Below are positions 1 to 8,679 of a stretch of DNA of 41,938 bases, in pieces. Position 1 is the first letter of the stretch. Each line of letters starts with the position of its first letter. The stretch comes from Bacteroidales bacterium (GTDB lineage: Bacteria; Bacteroidota; Bacteroidia; Bacteroidales; Paludibacteraceae), in the NCBI GenBank assembly GCA_022777485.1, contig JALFGC010000077.1:1-41938 (forward strand). Direction: 5' to 3'. The position numbers and the translations under genes were made by a program. Under the pieces are notes generated by a model that made no database searches, had not been told where the DNA came from, and saw only the letters and a program-made list of their open reading frames with translations.

Positions 1-1446
1 ACCTATTGGGGAGAAAAAGCGTTCACTTCCGGTCCTGTGTATGTAGGCGCCATTGTCTGTATGCTTTTTGTGTTAGGGATATTGATTGTTCCTGGTCCGT
101 ACAAATGGGCATTGCTCATTGCGACTCTTTTCTCGATTACTTTGGCTTGGGGGCGTAACTTCATGGGGTGGACGGAGTTGTTCTTCAACTATTTCCCGAT
201 GTACAACAAGTTCCGTGCGGTAGAGAGTATATTGGTTGTTGCAGAAGTAACTATCCCGTTACTCGGCTTCTTGGGACTGAAAGAATTGGTATCATTAGAA
301 GACAAAAAGCGTGCCCGTTTGATGATACTCATTGCAGGAGGAGTTACGGCAGCCATTTGCTTGTTTGTCGCCGTCTTTGGCGGCTCGTTTGATGTTACAT
401 CGTCCTACGATGCGCAATGGAAAGGTCAAGTAGGGCAACAAATATATAGTGCCATTCTTGACCAACGCCATCAAATGATGACCTCGTCAGCGTGGCGAAG
501 TCTGCTCTTTGTTTTATCGGGTACGGCTGTATTGCTGATTTATGTCTGGAAGAAAGAATCAAAGAATAGTACTTATATATTGGCAGCGGTGTTAGGGTGC
601 TTGATTCTGATGGATATGGTTCCCGTAAATCGTCAGTTCTTCGGTTCAAAGAATTTTGTCAACCAAAAGGATGATGCTCGATATTTTGCCATTCAGCCTT
701 GGGAGGAACAGATTCTACAAGACACTTCGCTCGACTACCGTGTTTTCAACATGGCTGCCAATACCTTCAACGATGCCCGTACCTCGTACCGACTGAAGTC
801 AATTGGTGGTTACTCTGCAGCAAAACTGCGTCGTTATCAAGATCTGATTGATGCACATATCTCGCAGAACAACTGGAAGGTCATCGATATGCTCAACACC
901 AAGTATATCATTACACGTGACGGCCAAGTACACCTTAATCCCGGGGCAATGGGAAACGCCTGGTTTGTAGACGAGGTACAGTTTGTCGATACACCGGACG
1001 AGGAGAGCGAGGCACTGCGTACGATAGACTTGCATACGACAGCCGTAGCAGATAAGAAATTTGCAGAGCTATTGGATGTAACGAAGCCCGAAGCCACTTT
1101 GGCGATGGCATACGACGAAGAATTCATCCGTATGACGAGCTATGCTCCGAATAAGCTCGAGTATGAGTTCCAGGCCGAGCGCAATAAACTGGTAGTATTC
1201 TCAGAAATCTACTATCCGGAAGGATGGCACTTGTACATAGACGATGCGGAGTATCCATTAGGTCGTGCCAACTACGTATTGCGTGCTGCAGTGATTCCTT
1301 CGGGCCGTCATGAGGTACGCATGGTATTTGATCCGCAAGCGATACATACGGATACCTGGTCACTTATTTTCGTAATTCTCTCTCTCCTACTCAGTATTGG
1401 ACTCATCGCATGGGGCGCATACGTTGGATTGAAGAAACATGCCTAA
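1..1446 (+). CDS. YfhO-family membrane protein, C-terminal part (5' end outside window)
   Basis: The frame is open from base 1 with no stop, so the gene begins upstream and only its last 481 or so residues are visible. The first visible residues (YWGEKAFTSGPVY) match the loop typical of YfhO-family polytopic proteins. Several hydrophobic spans follow, then a long soluble stretch with the family pattern VVFSEIYYPEGWHLYIDD and RANYVLRA, and one last membrane span near the C-terminus. YfhO proteins are large membrane proteins linked to glycosylation of cell-envelope polymers; the exact reaction here cannot be read from sequence. Its stop overlaps the start of the next gene by 8 bases, which implies co-transcription and probably translational coupling with the acyltransferase. 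Confidence 0.85.
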   Translation, partial: TYWGEKAFTSGPVYVGAIVCMLFVLGILIVPGPYKWALLIATLFSITLAWGRNFMGWTELFFNYFPMYNKFRAVESILVVAEVTIPLLGFLGLKELVSLEDKKRARLMILIAGGVTAAICLFVAVFGGSFDVTSSYDAQWKGQVGQQIYSAILDQRHQMMTSSAWRSLLFVLSGTAVLLIYVWKKESKNSTYILAAVLGCLILMDMVPVNRQFFGSKNFVNQKDDARYFAIQPWEEQILQDTSLDYRVFNMAANTFNDARTSYRLKSIGGYSAAKLRRYQDLIDAHISQNNWKVIDMLNTKYIITRDGQVHLNPGAMGNAWFVDEVQFVDTPDEESEALRTIDLHTTAVADKKFAELLDVTKPEATLAMAYDEEFIRMTSYAPNKLEYEFQAERNKLVVFSEIYYPEGWHLYIDDAEYPLGRANYVLRAAVIPSGRHEVRMVFDPQAIHTDTWSLIFVILSLLLSIGLIAWGAYVGLKKHA

Positions 1447-2467
1447 GCAAAGACACTACATACTTGATATAGGACGCATCATCGCTGTTTTGGCGGTGAT
1501 GCTCTATCATTATTTTACCGGCCATATAAATGATGTACCATACGGAGACTGTTATTCTATCCTACCGTTTGGATACCTTGGAGCACGATACTTCTTTATA
1601 CTCACAGGTTTTTTTATATATGAGAATCTACAAAAGAAGGACACACTATTGTTGTTTTGGAGAAAGAAATTTATACGGCTATGGATACCGTTGGTCATAT
1701 GCTCGATGGTGACATTTGTTTTTGCCCACCTGATGTCAACGGTGTATAGTGCACTTCCTTACCAACAAACTCTCTCTTGGAAAAATTTGCTATTCAGTTG
1801 TACCTTTTTGGAACCGGGAACCATCAATCTATTGTTGGACACAGATTTCCGCTATATCAACGGAGGATATTGGTTCTTATCCGCTGAGATCGAATTTCTA
1901 GTAATTATATCACTTTGTTATTATATTAAAAGAGAATGGTTTTTCCCTATTTATGGATCCGTATCACTACTGTGTGTATTAGCGAACCATTGGACGCATG
2001 CACTTGTATATACGGATTACTTACAGTATTTTATATGGGGAATGATTTTCTACCTTTGGTATAATAGAAGTCCCAAAAAAATCTGGTGGTTATTGCCATC
2101 AGCCATCACACCTTTATTGATTGATCTAATAAAGGAAATAAAGCCAGAACACCTATATATACTCATTATTCTGCTACTTTGGGCATTATATGTCACCATA
2201 GGAAACCGAATAAACTTATCTACCGATAAATTGGCAAAAATCAGCCAGCTAAGCAAAGGTGTGTACGAGACATTTCTTTTACATGAGGTGATTGGCATTT
2301 TATGTATTCATCAGTATGCTCCACTTTTCGGGACATACATGTGGATACTACCAATCATGTTGATTGCTGCCCTCTTCCCGATAGGAGCACTCGTCCACCG
2401 ACTCAATCAATTCCTAATAAACCGCGTGTCACGTTTCTACGGAAGAGGACTAATTTCCAACCTTTGA
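1439..2467 (+). CDS. Acyltransferase 3 family membrane protein
   Basis: A 342-residue polytopic protein with about ten hydrophobic spans. The N-terminus (DIGRIIAVLAVMLYHYF) carries the His in the first span that is conserved in acyltransferase-3 enzymes, followed by GYLGARYFFILTGFFI, the usual second-span motif. Such enzymes transfer acetyl or other acyl groups from the cytoplasm onto extracytoplasmic sugars of O-antigen, capsule or exopolysaccharide. It begins inside the end of the YfhO gene (8-base overlap), so the two are probably one transcription unit. Its 3' end overlaps the 3' end of the converging glycosyltransferase gene by 65 bases. The acyl donor and target glycan cannot be told from sequence. 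Confidence 0.88.
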   Translation: MPKQRHYILDIGRIIAVLAVMLYHYFTGHINDVPYGDCYSILPFGYLGARYFFILTGFFIYENLQKKDTLLLFWRKKFIRLWIPLVICSMVTFVFAHLMSTVYSALPYQQTLSWKNLLFSCTFLEPGTINLLLDTDFRYINGGYWFLSAEIEFLVIISLCYYIKREWFFPIYGSVSLLCVLANHWTHALVYTDYLQYFIWGMIFYLWYNRSPKKIWWLLPSAITPLLIDLIKEIKPEHLYILIILLLWALYVTIGNRINLSTDKLAKISQLSKGVYETFLLHEVIGILCIHQYAPLFGTYMWILPIMLIAALFPIGALVHRLNQFLINRVSRFYGRGLISNL

Positions 2468-3308
2468 ACGGATGTCCCTGTAATGTATAGCCACAGAGCA
2501 AGACAAAAGTTCCGCCCCATTTAATCGCTTCCGAAAGGAGGCGATTGATGTATTTGCCGGTTCCGATTGCCTTCGTTCGAGCACGTTCGCTCTTACCGAT
2601 TTGGAGAGTGAGTCGGTTGAAATAATCTTCCTCCAGTTTGGCCTGCGGGATGCAGTGGTGCAACACCGGACCGGGAATATATAGCACCTTCATTCCGAGC
2701 GAGTGCATTTTGTCGAAGATATCTTTCTCTTCTGATGCCAATAGTAAATTACCTTTTCGTCCAAGTTCCGTGTTAAAGAGTCCAACTTTGTCAAACACTG
2801 CTTTGCGGTAAGCGGCATTTCCACCACCGGGATAGCGGCCGCGAGGATATTCACGCGGTTTGTCTCCATAGTTCATCCAAGCCGTCAGCAGCGCCTTAGT
2901 ATACGGAGTCATCCACTCGGGTTCCGCCGTCTCATATAATGGTTCAATAGGACCGCCCAATGCCATCACATCCGGATGCGTAGCCATATAATCTACATAA
3001 TCACTCAGGTAATTGGGATCAACCAGCGCATCGTCATCTACATAGACGATGAGGTCGCCATGTGCCTCTCGAATGCCGCAATTCTTTGCTGCTGACAATC
3101 CTTGTTCTGTTTCTACTACATAGCGAAATATAATGTCCGGATGTGTCGAAGCAAACTGCTCGCAAACCGCACGGGTATTGTCCGTGCAGTTATTGTCTAC
3201 CAGCAATATCTCATATTCGCTCTTTGATAGCGTATTCGAAGCCAAGCTCTCAAGCAGCGGGCCAATATACTTAGCGCGGTTGTATGTGCAGATAATGACA
3301 GTCAGCAT
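2403..3308 (-). CDS. Family 2 glycosyltransferase (GT-A fold)
   Basis: A 301-residue protein that starts directly with the GT2 fold: TVIICTYNRAKYI for nucleotide binding, LLVDNNCTDNT, then the metal-binding acidic cluster VYVDDDALVD at about residues 90-99. Downstream GGGNAAYRKAVF and SEEKDIFDK fit the acceptor region of GT2 enzymes. A moderately hydrophobic C-terminal stretch may attach it to the membrane. It is the last gene of the minus-strand glycan run, 8 bases after the GT11 gene. It probably adds one sugar to a surface glycan; donor and linkage are unknown. Its end overlaps the acyltransferase gene tail to tail. Confidence 0.9.
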   Translation of the reverse strand: MLTVIICTYNRAKYIGPLLESLASNTLSKSEYEILLVDNNCTDNTRAVCEQFASTHPDIIFRYVVETEQGLSAAKNCGIREAHGDLIVYVDDDALVDPNYLSDYVDYMATHPDVMALGGPIEPLYETAEPEWMTPYTKALLTAWMNYGDKPREYPRGRYPGGGNAAYRKAVFDKVGLFNTELGRKGNLLLASEEKDIFDKMHSLGMKVLYIPGPVLHHCIPQAKLEEDYFNRLTLQIGKSERARTKAIGTGKYINRLLSEAIKWGGTFVLLCGYTLQGHPFKGWKLVLFRRNVTRGLLGID

Positions 3309-3316
3309 ATGCAGTA

Positions 3317-4192
3317 TCAGTTTTGAACAATCCAGTTTGACGGAATCATTCGGTCTAAATATTTTTTCTTATTTCCTTGAGGTTCACGATAGTAATCATG
3401 TGGTGCGACAACCACTTTCTCCGGGTTATCATTCAGCCACGCAGCCCACCACGAGAACGTGCTATTGGCAATAATCTGATGCTGACACGCAGCCATCAAT
3501 CGCATGTCGTTGTACGACTCGGCGCCATGATTGATATCAACAAAGGTAGCATTTTCTATTGTGGCAAAATGCGATTTTACCCACGCCATATCGTCCGAGA
3601 AGAAAAACCAATGAGGATTGTCTACTTTCTCGGTCATGGTGCGCATCGCCCGCTGGTACCACTCTACTCCATTTTGCGCAAACCCGCTATTGACAGCATT
3701 CAGATAGTCGCCTCGGCGGATATGGACCGCCACCGAATTACAAGCGCGCATTTTTTCGAGCACAGCTGCGTTTGCCTCGTTCGGTTCGGTCTTGAAGGTA
3801 AACGCCTGACGAATCGCAGCTGCGTGTCGGTCAAACACATGCACATTGGTAAAGTAACCATACAGCCAGACACTGCGATACGAGCGGATGTCCTGCATGT
3901 GATCCAACTCGAAAAAACACGGTCCCAGGTGCTGCATACCATGCTGACGACACCATAGTCCCAACTTCGGTAGCACTTGCACACCCAATTGGCAGTTGTG
4001 CGTATATTGCGCCTTACTGTCCAACCGGAAAATATCCAATTCGTACGGACGACACCACTCACGGCCGCCGAACACATCGAAAAACGATCGATCCACACAA
4101 ATTGTGTGTCCGTACTCCTCTGCGATGGCCAGTGCTGTGGCATATTCAAACATCTGGTTGCCCTGTCCGCCTTGTAAAAGTAGATGTATCAT
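3317..4192 (-). CDS. Family 11 glycosyltransferase (alpha-1,2-fucosyltransferase-like)
   Basis: The protein is 291 residues if started at the ATG at 4192, which gives MIHLLLQGGQGNQMFEYATA, the classic start of GT11 enzymes. A longer open frame upstream would run into the preceding glycosyltransferase gene and adds non-family sequence. The diagnostic motif VAVHIRRGDYL for GDP-fucose binding is present, as are FFFSDDMAWVK and ANSTFSWWAAWLN near the C-terminus. The expected reaction is transfer of L-fucose from GDP-fucose to the 2-OH of a galactose-type acceptor. It sits 5 bases after the upstream GT2 gene and 8 bases before the next, so all three are co-transcribed. A terminal fucose on a surface glycan is common in gut Bacteroidales. 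Confidence 0.9.
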   Translation of the reverse strand: MIHLLLQGGQGNQMFEYATALAIAEEYGHTICVDRSFFDVFGGREWCRPYELDIFRLDSKAQYTHNCQLGVQVLPKLGLWCRQHGMQHLGPCFFELDHMQDIRSYRSVWLYGYFTNVHVFDRHAAAIRQAFTFKTEPNEANAAVLEKMRACNSVAVHIRRGDYLNAVNSGFAQNGVEWYQRAMRTMTEKVDNPHWFFFSDDMAWVKSHFATIENATFVDINHGAESYNDMRLMAACQHQIIANSTFSWWAAWLNDNPEKVVVAPHDYYREPQGNKKKYLDRMIPSNWIVQN

Positions 4193-4197
4193 TTCGC

Positions 4198-5178
4198 TTA
4201 TTTCAGTATTGCAAACACCCACCGGTATATTTTCACCAAACAGGTGAGAGTTGCATAACGATATTGAACAAAAATCCGGTATATCGTTCTGTCCAGCCAT
4301 TTCAATCCGCGTCCGGACAATTGCAATTCTTCCGAATAGATTTCGCGTATCATTTCCCACGATTCACGACCGGAGCGTTTTACCAGCGAGACAACTGTAC
4401 GTTGTGGCAATATATCAATCACATCGGCCCAAACGGCTTTGTCCGGCACCGAACGGAAATAATCAACCAACACCCGATCGGCAAGATGTTGACTTTCTAT
4501 AGCCGCACGATTCAGGTTGTGCACATACGAACTCTGATTGCGTGTTTCGTAATAATAAAGTCCCTCATGCAGGACACTGATTTTTTTTGCCTGATGCACC
4601 AAACGAGGGGTAACTGCATAATCCTCGCCCAAACGCACGTTTTCTACACTTTGTATACCGGTATGCTTATAGAAATCTGTTCGATAGAACTTATTCCAAT
4701 GTGCACATCGGTTGGTATGTTGCAACAAGCCTTTAATATAGGTTTCTCGGTTCTCATATTCTGCTTTTAATAGCACCTCTCCATCTTTCCGCAATTCGAT
4801 GGTATCAAATATGACGATATCTGCTTTGCTTGTCTGCGCTGCGTATACTAACTTTTCGATGGCTTCTTTGGCGATATAGTCGTCTGAGTCAACGTGTAGC
4901 ATATACATACCGACAGCCGCAGCCACAGCCGTATTGCGAGCAGCAGAAATTCCTTTATTATTCTTATGCTGCAATATACGAACCTGAGAGCGTCTCTTAG
5001 GGTAACGTGCAACAACGTCTTCTAGTATTTCAATGGAGCGGTCAGGGGTAGCATCGTCCACAAAGATATATTCTATATCCTCGTATGTTTGCTCCATTAG
5101 GCTCTCTGTACAGCGCTCGATATAGCGCTCCACTCCGTACACTGGTACCAATATGCTTACTTTAGGTTGTTCGATCAT
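4198..5178 (-). CDS. Family 2 glycosyltransferase
   Basis: Taking the ATG at 5178 gives 326 residues beginning MIEQPKVSILVPVYGVERYI, the usual GT2 start. Two earlier in-frame ATGs (5208 and 5250) lie inside the licD-like gene and add an atypical basic leader, so they are less likely. The licD-like stop lies one base upstream of the chosen start, which suggests reinitiation. The GT-A motifs are YIFVDDATPDRS, GISAARNTAV and HVDSDDYI. The C-terminal third carries the RLGEDYAVTPRLV region seen in capsule and LPS GT2 enzymes and a weakly hydrophobic tail. It probably adds one residue of the glycan that the GT11 and second GT2 enzymes extend. Confidence 0.88.
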   Translation of the reverse strand: MIEQPKVSILVPVYGVERYIERCTESLMEQTYEDIEYIFVDDATPDRSIEILEDVVARYPKRRSQVRILQHKNNKGISAARNTAVAAAVGMYMLHVDSDDYIAKEAIEKLVYAAQTSKADIVIFDTIELRKDGEVLLKAEYENRETYIKGLLQHTNRCAHWNKFYRTDFYKHTGIQSVENVRLGEDYAVTPRLVHQAKKISVLHEGLYYYETRNQSSYVHNLNRAAIESQHLADRVLVDYFRSVPDKAVWADVIDILPQRTVVSLVKRSGRESWEMIREIYSEELQLSGRGLKWLDRTIYRIFVQYRYATLTCLVKIYRWVFAILK

Positions 5179-5179
5179 C

Positions 5180-5959
5180 CTATTTATAGATTTCAATCTT
5201 TCCTGCATGTTGCTGTCTTTTTTCCTCCGGTGGTATCTGCATATAATCACCGAATACTATTGTGAGCACCTCATGGGGCTTATTTGGACATCTGACTTTG
5301 ATACCCTCAAACTCAGTATCACAAAGTGGAAAGATTAATGAGCGGTCATAAATATTCGTACTATAACTACCATATGCATGAGCAATTTGATTAGATGGAA
5401 TAAAATGATTGACAAACCTTGTTCCCCATAATACCATGAGTGCAAGCGGATACACCATTGAAGACAAAAGCTTATCCATCGGAGTTGTGAAATTATGCAA
5501 TGCTCTAAAACAATGACCATATACGTAATCCACCCAATGTTTCCATCGTTTAGAAGGTACTTTCTCCATTAAAAATATGTCAATGTAGATACCTTGTTCT
5601 TTCATTTTATGCATGCCTTTTTCTTCAAAATACGAGTTTCTATCCCTTATTTTTGGAAAAGTCAATGGATAATTGGGTTCATTTATACTATCTTGTAATA
5701 TTAAATCCTTTGGTAGTTCTTCGGTTAAGTATTCTTTAAGGCGTGGATAGTCGCTACGCATAATGGCAATATCAACATCGTCATCCCAAGGAATAAATCC
5801 TCCATGCCGTACTGCCCCCAGCAGCGTACCACTATCCAACCAATAAGGTATATCATGCTTCCGACAGATTCTATCTATCTCTATCAAGATATTTAGCATA
5901 CATAATTGCGCCTTACGCAAAGGCGTACCTTCTCCATTATATTTTGAGAAATCTTCCAT
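5180..5959 (-). CDS. LicD-family phosphotransferase
   Basis: A 259-residue protein with the full LicD signature at about residues 39-66: YWLDSGTLLGAVRHGGFIPW followed by the acidic cluster DDDVDIAI. This is the nucleotidyltransferase-fold metal site that moves a phospho-amino-alcohol from its CDP carrier to a sugar hydroxyl. In characterised systems the group is phosphocholine; ethanolamine-type substrates are plausible in relatives. The gene sits 6 bases after the ornithine-cyclodeaminase-family gene and close to a LicC-like cytidylyltransferase fused to a PLP enzyme. That supports a local make-activate-attach route for a phospho-amino-alcohol on a surface glycan. The donor identity is inference. 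Confidence 0.88.
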   Translation of the reverse strand: MEDFSKYNGEGTPLRKAQLCMLNILIEIDRICRKHDIPYWLDSGTLLGAVRHGGFIPWDDDVDIAIMRSDYPRLKEYLTEELPKDLILQDSINEPNYPLTFPKIRDRNSYFEEKGMHKMKEQGIYIDIFLMEKVPSKRWKHWVDYVYGHCFRALHNFTTPMDKLLSSMVYPLALMVLWGTRFVNHFIPSNQIAHAYGSYSTNIYDRSLIFPLCDTEFEGIKVRCPNKPHEVLTIVFGDYMQIPPEEKRQQHAGKIEIYK

Positions 5960-5965
5960 TTTGTC

Positions 5966-6865
5966 CTACTTTTTTAACAATTCATATATTTGATGGGCAA
6001 AATACACATCATGTAAGCCTAAACCTATGTTATACGCTAAGATTCGTTCAGTATCATTAAGTCGCGCCGGTACTTCTCCGAGTAATACCTCACTTATTTC
6101 GTGAAATTGTTTGAATTGATCAAAATACTTAAAGCCACACACATGTCCTTTATCATCAGCAAAAACATGGTCAAAAAACAAGTCGCAATTTTGAAAACCA
6201 CGAGTATGAACAGGCACTAATAGCATTCCTTTTTTATAGGCATGTTCGGCTGTACAAAATAAATCGGGCATCTCCGTGACAGCGGAAACTAACACGTCTG
6301 AATTTTCCACTAAAGCCTCATGGGTATCCACAATCTCAAAATGAATGTTCGAATACTCTGAGAATAATGCTATAAATTGTTCAGCCTGTTTCTTATAGCG
6401 TAACAACTTGCATACAATATCTCTTTTGGGAAGGATTGATATAAGGCACCTCATGGTTGCAATAGCAGTACTCCCCAAGCCGACAAAAGCATATACAGAA
6501 GCATTAGGGTGTTGTAATGTTTGTATTGTAAGTGCTGCTACTGCCCCTGTTCTCATTTGTGTAATCCAATCCGCCTCCATAAACGATAGTAATCGCCCAG
6601 TAGAGGCTTCATACAAGAGTAAGTCCGAATGCAAAGACGGTTTGTTTCCAGCAATGCGAGACACCACTTTAACTCCAAATCTATCATACTGAGAAGGTAG
6701 GAGACATGGCATGGTATTAAAAAAATCATTGCCTTGTGGATGTAAACTTATCTTGGGTGGTAATTGTGCTTCATATTTCATGCAGAAGGACTCCCTCACC
6801 CAAGATACACATTGTTTTGGTGGTATGTTTAAGGAAAGAATATCTGTATTTGTTATTTCTCTCAT
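5966..6865 (-). CDS. Ornithine cyclodeaminase / mu-crystallin family protein
   Basis: A 299-residue protein with the family's features: substrate-pocket residues around GVKVVSRIAGNKP, the motif TQMRTGAVAALTIQTL at about 102-117, and a Rossmann segment VYAFVGLGSTA near 124-134. The nucleotide-binding glycine set is slightly altered (GLGSTA). Members are NAD(P)-dependent enzymes acting on amino acids, such as ornithine cyclodeaminase, alanine dehydrogenase and SbnB-type dehydrogenases. The start ATG overlaps the stop of the upstream fusion gene (ATGA), so the two are translationally coupled. Its place between the fusion and licD-like genes suggests it makes or changes the amino compound attached to the glycan; that role is inference. 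Confidence 0.85.
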   Translation of the reverse strand: MREITNTDILSLNIPPKQCVSWVRESFCMKYEAQLPPKISLHPQGNDFFNTMPCLLPSQYDRFGVKVVSRIAGNKPSLHSDLLLYEASTGRLLSFMEADWITQMRTGAVAALTIQTLQHPNASVYAFVGLGSTAIATMRCLISILPKRDIVCKLLRYKKQAEQFIALFSEYSNIHFEIVDTHEALVENSDVLVSAVTEMPDLFCTAEHAYKKGMLLVPVHTRGFQNCDLFFDHVFADDKGHVCGFKYFDQFKQFHEISEVLLGEVPARLNDTERILAYNIGLGLHDVYFAHQIYELLKK

Positions 6866-8649
6866 ACTGTTTTCAGTGCATGGATAAGTTGGTTGTTGTC
6901 TTTTGTATCACGTATAGCCAAGCGGATATAAGGCGCATGGCACTTGACGGAACAATCTTTTATCAAGATATTATGGTCTTTTAGCAACCTAATTGCCAAT
7001 TCTCGGGGCGTATGAGGGGCTAATACCTCACATAGCACGTAGTTGGCTTCCGAGGGAATAACACGCAGATAAGATATATCGGCAAGTGCACTTACAAAAT
7101 GGTTACGCTCTGCACGGAACGTATTCATCGCTTCTTGGTAGGATTTCTCGTATTTGCCCAATATCTGCAATAAAAATTCTGCAAACGAGTTGATGTTCCA
7201 TATAGATACTGCTCGACGCAAGTTGGTCATCAAAGCTGCATTGGATGTAGCCAATATACCTAACCTAAGTCCGGGTACTCCGAAAGATTTGGAGATACTT
7301 TTTATCACTACTAGATGGTCATATTTTTCCAAAATTGAGTTGTTGAGAAATGTAGGATGCTCCGTGGAGAAGTCTATAAAACTTTCGTCCATTATAAGCA
7401 TGATGTCCCTTGTTTGACACCAATCCGCCAATCTCAAGCAGTCTGCATAGGAAATATAATTTCCGGAAGGATTATCGGGATTTATCAGCACTAACGACCA
7501 TATATTTTTATCTGCAAAATAAGTCATCAGGTCATCTGCTGTATAAGAGAAAGAAGGTGCTTTTGCTTCAAACACCACTACTTGCTCAGGCTTCATGCGA
7601 TTGGGATATTCCTCAAAAGTGGGTCGAACCACTCCTACTTTTCCCAGCATTTGTTCCGAAAGTACTTTTATTAATTCAGCCGCTCCGTTACCTACTAAAA
7701 TATAGTCTTGTTTAACGCCGAAGTCTTTGGCTGCTAATAGATTATTCACTCGCAATCCTGATGGATATTCGGTAAGTAAACGAGCGAAACTGTGGGACAT
7801 TTCATCCAGCAAACGCTGATTTGGGAAATACGGATTGACTAAATAGCAGAAATCTAAGATATGCGGATAGCGCCAATAGCCACCGAAACGGCTACAAAGT
7901 AAGTCATATTGATGTTCTGTGAAGATGGATTCGGCAATATCCAAGTCTTGAATATCATCTATCTCATACCATTGTTCTCCATTGAGAGGTAATGCGCGAA
8001 TGCCAGAGTTGTCTAGCATGGTTATCACCCGCAGCACTTGTTCGTAGTATTCGTTTCTGCCTAATGCTTTGCAGTAGGCCTCTAAGAATGGCACATACAT
8101 TGTGGAAGAAAAGTGCTTCGAAAACTTATAGACATTCACTGTTTTGTAGTAATCAGGAATTTCATCGTACTTGAAGAGACTATTCGGAATAAAGCGCAAG
8201 ATACGATTTTCCTCATCAATAGTTACCACTGTGCCATCCATCCAACTCTCGTACTTATCGACTAATGCTAAATCCGGATATGGGTTCTCAATTAACTTTT
8301 GAATGAGTGAATCCTCCATAATGATGTCAGATTCAAAGAGTAAGGTATCGTCCTTTGTCAGATAGTCTTTTGCCAAATATAGAGAATAGATATTGTTCGT
8401 TTTATCGTAGATTGTATTTTCTACATACTCAATGGCTGTTTGAATGTGTATGTTCAGCAAATACTCTCTAAGTTCTTTTGCCTTGTAACCTACAACCAAA
8501 ATAATGCGTTGCAGATGCAATTGATCCAACTGATGAAGCAAGCGCGAGATAAGCGTCTCTCCACCCACTTCTATCATACATTTGGTATTTCCCTTGGTAA
8601 GTTCGCCAAGGCGTTTGCCCATACCTGCGGCTAAAATAATGGCTTGCAT
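6862..8649 (-). CDS. Fusion: LicC-like cytidylyltransferase plus CobD/HisC-like PLP enzyme
   Basis: A 595-residue two-domain protein. Residues 1 to about 245 form a sugar-phosphate/choline-phosphate nucleotidyltransferase: IILAAGMGKRLGELTKGNTK at the start, SDII near 107-110, and YEIDDIQDLDIAE near 228-240 closing the metal site. Residues about 255-595 are a fold-type I PLP enzyme: INPDNPSG (389-396), MDESFID (420-426) and SISKSFGVPGLRLG with the PLP lysine at K454. The second domain resembles threonine-phosphate decarboxylase (CobD) and histidinol-phosphate aminotransferase rather than class V aminotransferases. One reading is that the PLP half makes phosphoethanolamine or aminopropanol phosphate from a phospho-amino acid and the first half converts it to the CDP form for the LicD-like enzyme. 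A plain aminotransferase role is possible. Confidence 0.87.
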   Translation of the reverse strand: MQAIILAAGMGKRLGELTKGNTKCMIEVGGETLISRLLHQLDQLHLQRIILVVGYKAKELREYLLNIHIQTAIEYVENTIYDKTNNIYSLYLAKDYLTKDDTLLFESDIIMEDSLIQKLIENPYPDLALVDKYESWMDGTVVTIDEENRILRFIPNSLFKYDEIPDYYKTVNVYKFSKHFSSTMYVPFLEAYCKALGRNEYYEQVLRVITMLDNSGIRALPLNGEQWYEIDDIQDLDIAESIFTEHQYDLLCSRFGGYWRYPHILDFCYLVNPYFPNQRLLDEMSHSFARLLTEYPSGLRVNNLLAAKDFGVKQDYILVGNGAAELIKVLSEQMLGKVGVVRPTFEEYPNRMKPEQVVVFEAKAPSFSYTADDLMTYFADKNIWSLVLINPDNPSGNYISYADCLRLADWCQTRDIMLIMDESFIDFSTEHPTFLNNSILEKYDHLVVIKSISKSFGVPGLRLGILATSNAALMTNLRRAVSIWNINSFAEFLLQILGKYEKSYQEAMNTFRAERNHFVSALADISYLRVIPSEANYVLCEVLAPHTPRELAIRLLKDHNILIKDCSVKCHAPYIRLAIRDTKDNNQLIHALKTV

Positions 8650-8679
8650 AATGGATATGTTGTGGTTATTTGGTTGCTA

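Noticed and set aside
4193..4360. Longer N-terminus for the GT11 gene
   Set aside because: Would overlap the end of the upstream glycosyltransferase and put 56 non-family residues before the conserved MIHLLLQGGQGNQ start.
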